Source: Candidatus Limnocylindria bacterium (GTDB taxonomy: Bacteria; Chloroflexota; Limnocylindria; P2-11E). Taken from it: a stretch of DNA of 64,000 bases. The notes beneath the pieces are model-generated. The model did no database searches, was not told where the DNA came from, and saw only the letters and a list, made by a program, of their open reading frames with translations. Made by a program: the position numbers and the translations under genes. This document shows positions 24,481 to 31,664 of this stretch, piece by piece. Every line of letters begins with the position of its first letter. Position 1 is the stretch's first letter. Where the stretch lies: contig DATDEH010000044.1 of NCBI GenBank assembly GCA_036523395.1, positions 1-64,000 of the forward strand, in the 5' to 3' direction.

Positions 24481-24998
24481 TCCAGCTCCGTCGTAAGCGT
24501 TGAAGGCGGCAGGGTCTCGGCCCCCTCCGGCACCGCGTAATACGGACCGTGCTGATCGAAGAGGGGATCACCTGCCGCGATCAAACGACGCACCTCGTCT
24601 CTCGCTGCGAGCGCGAACTTGCGTTCCTCCGGCGGCAGGAAGATCAGCTGATGCTCGTCCTTCTCGCTCACCGCGCCCGACGGATCGATCATCACGTCGA
24701 GGAACAGATCCGTGAACTCGAGGACGTCGCCCACGGTGTGAAAGCGGTGCGCGACGTCGATGTAAAAGCGCTTCGCGCCGCTGGGACCGTGGCACGCGAT
24801 CGTGAATGGCCGATCCGGATGGAGGATGGTGATGCCCTCGACCTTCGCCGTCCACCCGCCGAGCGGATTGGACCACCGCGTGCCTGCCGGCTGGTAGACG
24901 CGCGTCCATCCAGCCACCGGTGGCAGCAGGTACCCCCAACGGGTCTGCCAGATCGAGCCGTCGGGGATGCGCTTGTCGAGACGGATGAGCGAGTACAT
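24477..24998 (-). CDS. DUF402-domain protein
   Basis: 173 residues. The central part (FTIACHGPSGAKRFYIDVAHRF ... EFTDLFLDVMIDPSGAVSEKDEHQL) matches the DUF402 fold. That family includes phosphatases such as YgaC/SA1684 and RNA-associated enzymes, and its metal-binding Asp/Glu residues appear conserved (DLFLDVMIDP, EKDE). Activity here is not proven. The ATG 24998 lies only about 20 bases from the predicted start of the leuS T-box transcript on the other strand, so the two promoters overlap. Confidence 0.75.
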   Translation of the reverse strand: MYSLIRLDKRIPDGSIWQTRWGYLLPPVAGWTRVYQPAGTRWSNPLGGWTAKVEGITILHPDRPFTIACHGPSGAKRFYIDVAHRFHTVGDVLEFTDLFLDVMIDPSGAVSEKDEHQLIFLPPEERKFALAARDEVRRLIAAGDPLFDQHGPYYAVPEGAETLPPSTLTTELD

Positions 24999-25189
24999 CC
25001 ACCTATACTTTGCCCCGAGAGGCCGCGATCGGGAGCAGCACGCGGAACCCCTGACGAAGAGAGCCGGCGGTTGGTGCGAGCCGGTGTCCGGGAACGCGGA
25101 ACTCGCCCGGGAGCCGCGAGCGTGAATCGAAAGATCTAGCGCTCGCCGGAGTCACGTCCGTTATCAGCGTGCTCGAGCGGAGAACGATC

Positions 25190-25264
25190 GGGGCTGTGGC
25201 GCAGTGGGAGCGCATCACACTGGCAGTGTGGGGGTCGCGGGTTCGAATCCCGCCAGCTCCACCA
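25190..25264 (+). tRNA. tRNA-Ala (anticodon GGC), CCA encoded, inside the leuS T-box leader
   Basis: A complete cloverleaf folds by hand. The acceptor GGGGCTG/CAGCTCC has the alanine identity pair G3-U70. The D arm is GCGC/GCGC. The anticodon stem TCACA/TGTGG has loop CTGGCAG (anticodon GGC). The T arm is GCGGG-TTCGAAT-CCCGC, followed by A73 and CCA. The flanks are complementary: 25180-25189 (GAGAACGATC) can pair with 25265-25275 (GATCGTTTCTC) as a 10-bp stem with one bulged T, leaving ACCA as a bulge. The gene lies just 17 bases before the T-box sequence of leuS. Confidence 0.95.
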
Positions 25265-25299
25265 GATCGTTTCTCAACGAGGGGTGGTACCGCGGGAGT

Positions 25300-25349
25300 C
25301 GCCTTCCGTCCCCTGGTCCGGCAACAGCCGGCGGGGCGGAGGGCGTTTT
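25300..25349 (+). terminator. T-box-regulated intrinsic terminator before leuS
   Basis: CGCCTTCCGTCCCC (25300-25313) pairs with GGGGCGGAGGGCG (25333-25345) around an inner CCGGC/GCCGG hairpin, and TTTT follows at 25346-25349. The 5' arm is also the 3' arm of the antiterminator, so the two structures exclude each other, as expected of transcription-attenuating T-boxes. Confidence 0.88.
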
Positions 25350-25374
25350 CTATTCGGGCGAAAGGAGGCGCGAG

Positions 25375-27801
25375 ATGGCAGTGGCGAAGCAGCGGATCGA
25401 GAAATACGACCCGGCGAGCATCGAGGCGAAGTGGCAGGAAGAGTGGGTGCGTTCCGGTCTCCACGAGACACCGGACGAAAGTGATCGCCCGAACTTCTAT
25501 TTCCTGACGATGTTCCCGTACCCGTCGGGCGACATTCACGTCGGTCACTGGTACGCGTTCGCGCCACCGGACGCCGCCGCGCGCTTCCTGCGCATGCGCG
25601 GGCACAACGTGCTGTTCCCGATGGGCTTCGATGCGTTCGGCATCAACGCCGAGAACGCGGCCATCGATCGCAAGATCCACCCCGCCGTGTGGACCGAAAA
25701 GAACATGGCGCACATGCGCGACCAGTTCCGCCGGATGGGGACCGCGATCGACTGGCGCCGCGAGGTGATCACCTGCTACCCCGAGTACTACCGCTGGAAC
25801 CAGTGGATGTTCCTGAAGCTGTTCGAGAAAGGCCTGGCCTACCGCGGCGAGGCGCCGGTTAACTGGTGCCCGCGCGACGAGACGGTGCTGGCCAACGAGC
25901 AGGTCATCGCCGGCCGCTGCGAGCGCTGCGATACGCCTGTCGTGAAGCGGCAGATGACGCAGTGGTTCTACAAGATCACGAAGTACGCGGATGAGCTGCT
26001 GAAGTTCGAAGGCCTCGACTGGCCGGAGCGCGTGCGCGTCCTGCAGACGAACTGGATCGGTCGCTCGGAGGGCGCCGAGATCGCGTTCCCGGTCGAGGGT
26101 CACGCCGGCGATGAGATCCGGTTCTTCACCACGCGGCCGGACACGATCTATGGCGCCACGTTCATGGTCCTGGCCCCGGAGCATCCGCTGGTCGCGAAGG
26201 TCACCGTGCCCGCGCGCCGCGCCGAGGTCGAGAAGTACGTCGAGCGCGCGCGCAACATGGCCGAGATCGAGCGCACGTCCGCGGAGCGCGAGAAGACCGG
26301 CGTCGACACCGGAGCATTCGCGCGCAACGTCTTCACCGGAGAGCGGATCCCGATCTTCGTCGCCGACTACGTCCTGTCGACCTATGGGACCGGAGCGATC
26401 ATGGCCGTCCCCGGACACGACGAGCGCGACTTCGAGTTCGCGAAGAAGCATGGGCTGGAGATCCGCGAGGTCATCTCGCCCGACGGCAAAGAGCACGCCG
26501 TTCTGAGCGAGCCGTACATCGGCGAGGGCGCGATGGTGCGCAGCGGTCCCCTGAGCGGGACGCGCAGCGAGGCGGGGAAGCAGGCCGTCGCGGAGGACGC
26601 GAAGAAGCGCGGTATCGGGAAGCCCTCCGTCACCTATCGCCTGCGGGACTGGCTGATCTCCCGGCAGCGCTACTGGGGCACGCCGATCCCGATCGTCCAC
26701 TGCGACACCGACGGCGCTGTTCCGGTGCCCTACGACCAGCTGCCCGTTGAGCTCCCACGTGATGTCGAGTTCACCGGGCGCGGCGGGTCCCCGCTGGCAC
26801 GCGTCGCCTCGTTCGTCAACACGACGTGCCCGAAGTGCGGCAAGCCGGCGCGCCGCGACACGGACACGATGGACACGTTCGTGGACTCGTCCTGGTACAT
26901 GTACCGCTACGTCGATCCCAAGATCGACACGGCGTTCATGAACAAGGCCATCGGCCGCAAGTGGTTGCCGGTCAAGCAGTACACCGGCGGCGTCGAGCAC
27001 GCGATCCTGCATCTGCTGTACATGCGCTTCATGACGAAGGCGCTTCGCGATCTGGGCGAGCTGCCATTCGACGAGCCCGTGCTGCGGTTCCGCTATCAGG
27101 GGACGATCGTCTTCAAGGGTCGCAAGATGTCGAAGTCGCGCGGCAACGTGCAGACGCCCGACGAATACGTCAAGCAGTACGGCGCAGACACGCTGCGGTT
27201 GTTCATGATGTTCATGGGCCCGTGGGTGGACGGCGCGGATTGGGACGCCTCCGGGATCGAGGGCACGTACCGGTTCCTGTGGCGCGTGTGGGAGCTGGCG
27301 TTGACCGATCCCGCACCGGCGCGCGCGCGCGACGCGGACGTCGATGGTGCGGTGCATCGCACGATCAAAAAGGTCACCGAGGACCTGGGCGACTATCACT
27401 TCAACACCGCGGTGGCCGCGATGATGGAGCTGGCCAACACGCTGCAGCACGCCACCGGGACCAGCCGCAATGAGGGCATCGCGACGCTCGTGCTGCTGCT
27501 GGCGCCGTTCGCGCCGCACATGACCGAGGAGCTGTGGCACCGCCGCGGGGGTGCGGGATCGGTCCATCAGCAGAGCTGGCCGACATACGACGAGACGGTC
27601 GCCGCGCCGCGCGAGGTCACGATCGTCGTTCAGGTCGACGGCAAGGTGCGCGATCGGATCCCCATGGCCGCTGGCCGGCCGGACACCGACGTGCAGCGCG
27701 CCGCCCTGGCGAGTCCAAAGGTGCAGGCCGCGCTGGATGGAGCGAAGCCGACCAAGGTGATCGTCGTGCCCGACCGCATTGTGAGTATCGTGACGAGGTG
27801 A
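25375..27801 (+). CDS. leuS: Leucyl-tRNA synthetase
   Basis: 808 residues from ATG 25375 (GGAGG upstream). The class I signature motifs are present: the HIGH variant PYPSGDIHVGHW near residue 50 and KMSKS at 584-588. An editing (CP1) domain lies between them, including the T-rich region and the GTGAIMAVPGHDERD motif that is typical of LeuRS. A Zn-type Cys cluster (CPKCGKPARRDTDTMDTF) and C-terminal anticodon-binding helices follow. It charges tRNA-Leu and edits mischarged species. Expression should be raised when uncharged tRNA-Leu binds the upstream T-box. Confidence 0.97.
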   Translation: MAVAKQRIEKYDPASIEAKWQEEWVRSGLHETPDESDRPNFYFLTMFPYPSGDIHVGHWYAFAPPDAAARFLRMRGHNVLFPMGFDAFGINAENAAIDRKIHPAVWTEKNMAHMRDQFRRMGTAIDWRREVITCYPEYYRWNQWMFLKLFEKGLAYRGEAPVNWCPRDETVLANEQVIAGRCERCDTPVVKRQMTQWFYKITKYADELLKFEGLDWPERVRVLQTNWIGRSEGAEIAFPVEGHAGDEIRFFTTRPDTIYGATFMVLAPEHPLVAKVTVPARRAEVEKYVERARNMAEIERTSAEREKTGVDTGAFARNVFTGERIPIFVADYVLSTYGTGAIMAVPGHDERDFEFAKKHGLEIREVISPDGKEHAVLSEPYIGEGAMVRSGPLSGTRSEAGKQAVAEDAKKRGIGKPSVTYRLRDWLISRQRYWGTPIPIVHCDTDGAVPVPYDQLPVELPRDVEFTGRGGSPLARVASFVNTTCPKCGKPARRDTDTMDTFVDSSWYMYRYVDPKIDTAFMNKAIGRKWLPVKQYTGGVEHAILHLLYMRFMTKALRDLGELPFDEPVLRFRYQGTIVFKGRKMSKSRGNVQTPDEYVKQYGADTLRLFMMFMGPWVDGADWDASGIEGTYRFLWRVWELALTDPAPARARDADVDGAVHRTIKKVTEDLGDYHFNTAVAAMMELANTLQHATGTSRNEGIATLVLLLAPFAPHMTEELWHRRGGAGSVHQQSWPTYDETVAAPREVTIVVQVDGKVRDRIPMAAGRPDTDVQRAALASPKVQAALDGAKPTKVIVVPDRIVSIVTR

Positions 27802-28205
27802 GCGGGGAGATCAGGTTGGGTGCGTTGTGCGATCACGCACTGGTTGGGCAGGACGGCAAGGTGAGCCTGATGGGGATCTTCCGCAACATCAGCGTGAGCG
27901 GGCTGCCCGCGCAGCATCCGCGGATGTTCCTCGTCGCGATCCTCGGTCTCGACGTCGGTGCGCACAACGTCGTGGTGCGTCTGCTGCGGCCCGATGGGCA
28001 GCAGTCGATGCCGAATCCGCCGGAGATCTCTGTCCACGCCGTCGCCGGACAGGACGTGAACGTCATTGTCGAGCTCAACAACATGAGCTTCACCGCCTAC
28101 GGGACACACAAGTTCGAGCTCACCGTTGATGGCGAGGCGGTCGGCAGTCTCCCTGTCTCGATCGTGCAGATGCAGCCGCCCGGGGAGCGCCGTCGCGCGA
28201 ACTAG
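27798..28205 (+). CDS. DUF6941-family protein
   Basis: 135 residues from GTG 27798, overlapping the leuS stop by 4 bases. The opening RLGALCDHALVGQDGKVSLMGIFRNI, followed by a beta-rich body, matches the uncharacterised DUF6941 family (compact beta-sandwich proteins found next to housekeeping genes). No catalytic residues stand out. The overlap implies co-expression with leuS. Function unknown. Confidence 0.7.
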   Translation: MSGEIRLGALCDHALVGQDGKVSLMGIFRNISVSGLPAQHPRMFLVAILGLDVGAHNVVVRLLRPDGQQSMPNPPEISVHAVAGQDVNVIVELNNMSFTAYGTHKFELTVDGEAVGSLPVSIVQMQPPGERRRAN

Positions 28206-28214
28206 TCCTTATAG

Positions 28215-28340
28215 AGCGAGGGCCTGGACGGGCAGGCTCACGTGGTCTTCGCGGACGGCATCCCGACGGCGAAGCTCAAGGTGGTCGACACCAAGAAGAC
28301 GACCACTGGCGTCGTGATCGCCACGTACCAGCCCACCTGA
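28215..28340 (+). pseudogene. C-terminal fragment of a DUF6941-like or related protein
   Basis: An open frame of 41 codons with protein-like sequence (GLDGQAHVVFADGIPTAKLK, then TTTGVVIATYQPT) begins straight after an in-frame TAG and has no ribosome site. It may be the tail of a decayed duplicate. GTG 28241 could start an even shorter peptide. Between it and comEA lie about 130 bases with a palindrome and no gene. Confidence 0.3.
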
Positions 28341-28392
28341 GGTCCAACTGCACGATCACGCGCATGATCGCGGTACCTCGTTTTCACAGGCT

Positions 28393-28414
28393 CCGTCACA
28401 CGAACGTGTGACGG
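28393..28414. repeat. 22-bp palindrome upstream of comEA
   Basis: CCGTCACACG-AA-CGTGTGACGG is a perfect 10-bp inverted repeat around a two-base centre. It lies 55 bases before the comEA start and has no following T-run, so it looks more like an operator or a processing hairpin than a terminator. Confidence 0.6.
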
Positions 28415-28468
28415 CCGCGACGACCATGAGGCCTTCCCACGGCGACGCGAGCCAGCCACGCTCGGCAG

Positions 28469-29017
28469 ATGCCCCGGCCGCTTGTCATCGCCGCGCTCGT
28501 CGCTGTCGCCGCCGGCGCGTTCGTGCTCGTCGCGCGTGCCCGAACGCCTGCGCCGGTGCCGGTCGAGGTCGTGGAAGCGACACCCGAGCCCACCCCGCCT
28601 CCGCTCATCGTGGTGGATGTCGAGGGCGCGGTCGCGCGGCCCGGCGTGGTCAGGCTAGCCTCTGGCGCGCGCGTCGCCGATGCACTTGCGGCGGCCGGCG
28701 GAACGACCCCTGATGCCGATCCGGCGGCCCTGAACAAAGCCTCGACGCTGCGGGATGGCGCGCGTGTGTACGTGCCCCGCTACGGCGAGACGCCGCCTGC
28801 GGGCAGCGTCGGAAGCGAGTCCGAGCGCAAGATCGACATCAATCACGCCACGCCGGCGGAGCTGGAATCGCTCCCCGGCATCGGGCCGAGCACCGCCGCG
28901 CGAATCGTCCGCGCGCGCGAGCTCAGGGCGTTCGCGAAGGTAGAGGAGCTCCAGACGCGCGGGCTCGTAACCGGGCGCGTCCTCTCCGATATCCGTGACC
29001 TCGTCACGACGCGGTAG
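28469..29017 (+). CDS. comEA: ComEA-type competence DNA-binding protein
   Basis: 182 residues. An N-terminal signal anchor (ALVAVAAGAFVLVARAR) and a Pro-rich linker precede an SLBB domain (VDVEGAVARPGVVRLASGARVADAL). The C-terminal helix-hairpin-helix DNA-binding domain has the motif INHATPAELESLPGIGPSTAARIV. This is the standard ComEA layout. It would bind incoming double-stranded DNA at the outer face of the membrane. comEC follows eight bases later. Confidence 0.93.
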   Translation: MPRPLVIAALVAVAAGAFVLVARARTPAPVPVEVVEATPEPTPPPLIVVDVEGAVARPGVVRLASGARVADALAAAGGTTPDADPAALNKASTLRDGARVYVPRYGETPPAGSVGSESERKIDINHATPAELESLPGIGPSTAARIVRARELRAFAKVEELQTRGLVTGRVLSDIRDLVTTR

Positions 29018-29025
29018 CGCAGGTC

Positions 29026-30894
29026 GTGAGCGCCCTCTTCCTCTCGCCACTGCTGCCCGCCGCCCTGCTCGCTGTTCTTGTCGCTCTTGCCGGGCGCGCA
29101 TCGTTGCCACTCGCACTCGCGCTCGGCGCGGTCAGCGCCGTCGGCTGCGCGGCGCTCGCGCTCGCGAGCGCCAACGGGCCGCGCCGGTCGCTGTGGGCGT
29201 GCGCCTGCGCATCGGCTGTGGGCGTCTCCCTGCGGCTTGTGCTCGGTCCGGTGCCCGGGGTCGACCTCGCCCAGCTCGTGTCGTTCGATGCGCTTCGCGC
29301 GGATCTCGCGCGTCCGCTTCGACTTCTCGTGCCCGAACCGGAGAGCGGCATCCTGCTTGGCATCGTTCTCGGTGAACGCGCGAGCGTCTCGCCGGATCTC
29401 GCGTACGCGTTCGCCGTGAGCGGCACCACGCACCTTCTCGCGATCTCTGGTTTCAACATGACGCTCGTCGGCACCGCCGTCGCCCTTGCCCTCCGTGGTC
29501 GCGCGCGTCCCACCATGCGTGCTGTCGCGACCGTTGCCGCGATCGTCGCGTACAGCCTGCTCGTCGGTCTCGGCCCGAGCGTCATGCGCGCGGCGCTGAT
29601 GGCGTCGGTCGCGTCGGTCGGTCTCGCATCGGGCCGCCGCGCAGCGACCGCGAACGCGCTCTGCGTCGCCGTGACGGCGATGCTCTTCGCCGATCCCGCC
29701 GCGATCGCGGACCTCGGCTTCCTGCTGTCCGCAGCGGCGACCGCGGGTCTCGTGCTCTGGCAGGCGCCGCTCTCCGCGCGCTTCGCCCTCCTGCCCGGCG
29801 TGCTGCGCGAGGGACTGGCGACGACGCTCGCCGCCAGCGCGCCAACGCTGCCCATCGTCGCGGCCGCCTTCGGGCGCGTGTCGCTCGTGTCACCGGTCGC
29901 GAATCTCGTCGCGGTCCCGCTGTTCCCGCCGCTCATGATCACCGGCGCGGCGGCGAGCGTGCTCGGCGCGCTCTCGGTCGACGTCGCGCGCCCGGTCGCG
30001 CTCGTCGCGTATGGATGCGCGCTGGCGCTGCGCATCGTCGTCGAGACGTTCGCCGCCCTGCCCATCGCGGCGGTGGGCGTTCCATCCGGGCCTGTGACTG
30101 GCCTCGTCGTCGGCCTGGTGATCGTCGCTGTGGTGCGTGGCGCGCCGCGGATCCGTGGACAGCTCCGCCTCCCGCGGATCGCGCTGCCATCGATGCACGC
30201 GCCGCGTGGCGCTCTCCTCGCGGTGCCCGCGCTCGTCGTCGCGGGCGTGCTCGCGTGGCCGGGAGCCGATCCGGAAGTTCGTGTTCGCGCGCTCGACGTG
30301 GGTCAGGGCGACGCGTATCTGGTCGAGCTTGGCGGAGCGATACTGCTCATCGACGGCGGTCCCGATCCCGCGCGCCTCATGGAGGAGCTCGGCGCGAGCC
30401 TTCCGCCGTGGCGGCGGCGCATCGATGTCGTCGCTCTCACACACGCGCACCTGGATCACGGCGCGGGTCTGATCGCTGTCCTCGATCGCTACGAGGTTGG
30501 CATGACGCTGGAGCCGGTCGGTCTGAACCCGGGTGCCCTGACGGATCTCTGGGCCGCGGGGATCTCGCGCGCGCACGCCGCGCGCCACGCTGTCCGCGCG
30601 GGGCAGCGACTACGTGTCGGCGACGCGGTCATCGCGGTGCTCTCGCCGGAGAGCGATCCGCGTGTCGATACGCCGTCCCTCGTGCTGCGCGTCGAGCGCG
30701 GTCGCTTCTCGGCGCTCTTCATGGGAGACGCGACCGATGAGGCTCTCGCCGATCTGCTGCTGCACCGAGAGGGTCTTCACTCGCGGGTCTACGTGCCGCC
30801 GCACCAGCGTGACGGGACGCACCTACACCACGTGACTGTCGATGGTCTGGCCGAGTGGATTGCGTGGTGGGACGCGCGGGAGGCGAGTGCGTGA
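29026..30894 (+). CDS. comEC: ComEC-type DNA uptake channel
   Basis: 622 residues from GTG 29026. The first 420 residues hold about ten transmembrane helices, including the Competence-domain motif GTTHLLAISGFNMTLVG. The C-terminal metallo-beta-lactamase-like domain starts RALDVGQGDAYLVE, with LIDGG and the metal motif THAHLDHGAG. It should carry single-stranded DNA into the cytoplasm, and the MBL domain may degrade the other strand. With comEA upstream, the organism has at least part of a natural transformation system. Confidence 0.93.
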   Translation: MSALFLSPLLPAALLAVLVALAGRASLPLALALGAVSAVGCAALALASANGPRRSLWACACASAVGVSLRLVLGPVPGVDLAQLVSFDALRADLARPLRLLVPEPESGILLGIVLGERASVSPDLAYAFAVSGTTHLLAISGFNMTLVGTAVALALRGRARPTMRAVATVAAIVAYSLLVGLGPSVMRAALMASVASVGLASGRRAATANALCVAVTAMLFADPAAIADLGFLLSAAATAGLVLWQAPLSARFALLPGVLREGLATTLAASAPTLPIVAAAFGRVSLVSPVANLVAVPLFPPLMITGAAASVLGALSVDVARPVALVAYGCALALRIVVETFAALPIAAVGVPSGPVTGLVVGLVIVAVVRGAPRIRGQLRLPRIALPSMHAPRGALLAVPALVVAGVLAWPGADPEVRVRALDVGQGDAYLVELGGAILLIDGGPDPARLMEELGASLPPWRRRIDVVALTHAHLDHGAGLIAVLDRYEVGMTLEPVGLNPGALTDLWAAGISRAHAARHAVRAGQRLRVGDAVIAVLSPESDPRVDTPSLVLRVERGRFSALFMGDATDEALADLLLHREGLHSRVYVPPHQRDGTHLHHVTVDGLAEWIAWWDAREASA

Positions 30895-31207
30895 ACTAGA
30901 CGCATCCTCCGGGCTAGCCTCGGCGCGCTTTCCAGCTCGACGTGACGCCCCCTAATGTTTCGTTAGCGGTCAGATCGCCGGCCCGACTCGGGTCAAAACC
31001 GCCAGACTGTAATCGGCGGCAGTCGCGTCGAGGGCGTTGAGCATCGCGGCATCCTCAGGGAGTCGACGAATAGATAGTCCACTGGAGATGTTCATCCGCT
31101 GATCGATCTTCGTATCGTCGCGTCGTGCTCGAGGACATGATTGAACGGCAGCTCCCCATGCACTGTCTGTGTCGGCGCGGAACACCTGAATAGAGGTTCT
31201 ATCGGTG
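30895..31207. other. Non-coding gap after comEC
   Basis: 313 bases with no frame that I can support on either strand, no clear terminator and no RNA gene. It separates the plus-strand comEA-comEC operon from the end of the minus-strand MauE operon. Confidence 0.6.
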
Positions 31208-31663
31208 TCAACCCGCTCCGGCGACGGCCAGCGCGAGGACGGCCAGCACGAGGTTACGCGCGATGACTTCAGGTCCAGATCCGGCTCCGCTCTTAGCGAC
31301 AGCCAGTCTCCCGAAGCACCCGCATCCGGCTCCACCTAACGAGTCGAGAACTGCCGCTCTGCCTATGAGCACAGAGAAGATCAGGAAGAGAGCAGTACTG
31401 AGTGACGCCACTACTTGCACCATGATCCCGGCTAGCAGCAGCGCGCCCATCATGGCCTCAGCCGGGGGAAGTCCCATCGCGATCAGCCCGACCGCCCACG
31501 ACGGTCCGCCCACCAGACGCCGGACGCTGTCGCGCGTCGCCGCTGGCGAAGCCAGCTTTGCCGCTGCGGCGACCAGCCATACGAGACCGATGGCCACTCG
31601 GAATACCTCCGCGAGAACCCACCGCAGATCGCTACTGCCGGGTATTAGGTCGTGGGCCATCAC
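31208..31663 (-). CDS. MauE/DoxX-like membrane protein
   Basis: 151 residues with four hydrophobic helices. The start EVFRVAIGLVWLVAAAAKLASPAATR and the motif GAGCGCFGRL are typical of MauE-like proteins, which are DoxX-related and often pass electrons for disulfide formation to exported proteins. The start is GTG 31663 or the adjoining ATG 31660, two bases after the stop of the large upstream gene, so the two are co-transcribed. It may assist disulfide formation in the Cys-rich large protein; that is inference from position only. Confidence 0.75.
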   Translation of the reverse strand: MMAHDLIPGSSDLRWVLAEVFRVAIGLVWLVAAAAKLASPAATRDSVRRLVGGPSWAVGLIAMGLPPAEAMMGALLLAGIMVQVVASLSTALFLIFSVLIGRAAVLDSLGGAGCGCFGRLAVAKSGAGSGPEVIARNLVLAVLALAVAGAG

Positions 31664-31664
31664 G

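Larger units (their letters stand above)
25016..25352 (+). promoter_or_regulatory. T-box riboswitch leader of leuS (specifier CUC), interrupted by a tRNA gene
   Basis: Stem I is recognisable at about 25022-25116. It opens GATCGGGAGCAG, carries the distal-loop signature AGAGAGCC...GGTTGGTG...GAGCCGGTG, and ends with GAA-CUC-G-CCCGGGAGC. In that closing pattern the triplet after GAA (25102-25104) is the specifier. CUC is a leucine codon and matches leuS. The T-box sequence GGGTGGTACCGCGG is at 25282-25295; its UGGU (25285-25288) would pair with an uncharged ACCA end. Its 3' partner CCGTCCCC is at 25306-25313. TATACT at 25004-25009 may be the -10 box. Between Stem I and the antiterminator lie two small hairpins (7-bp GCGAGCG/CGCTCGC; CGGA/TCCG) and then the tRNA-Ala gene. 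Confidence 0.88.

Noticed and set aside
25116-25146. GCGAGCG/CGCTCGC hairpin as a terminator of an upstream gene
   Set aside because: No T-run follows, and the upstream gene on this strand (rodA) ends 600 bases earlier. It fits better as a linker helix of the T-box leader.
25003-27567. 854-codon open frame on the minus strand opposite leuS
   Set aside because: It runs antisense to an unmistakable leuS, is Arg/His/Asp-rich without any domain, and also reads through the tRNA and T-box. It is a by-product of high GC and codon bias.
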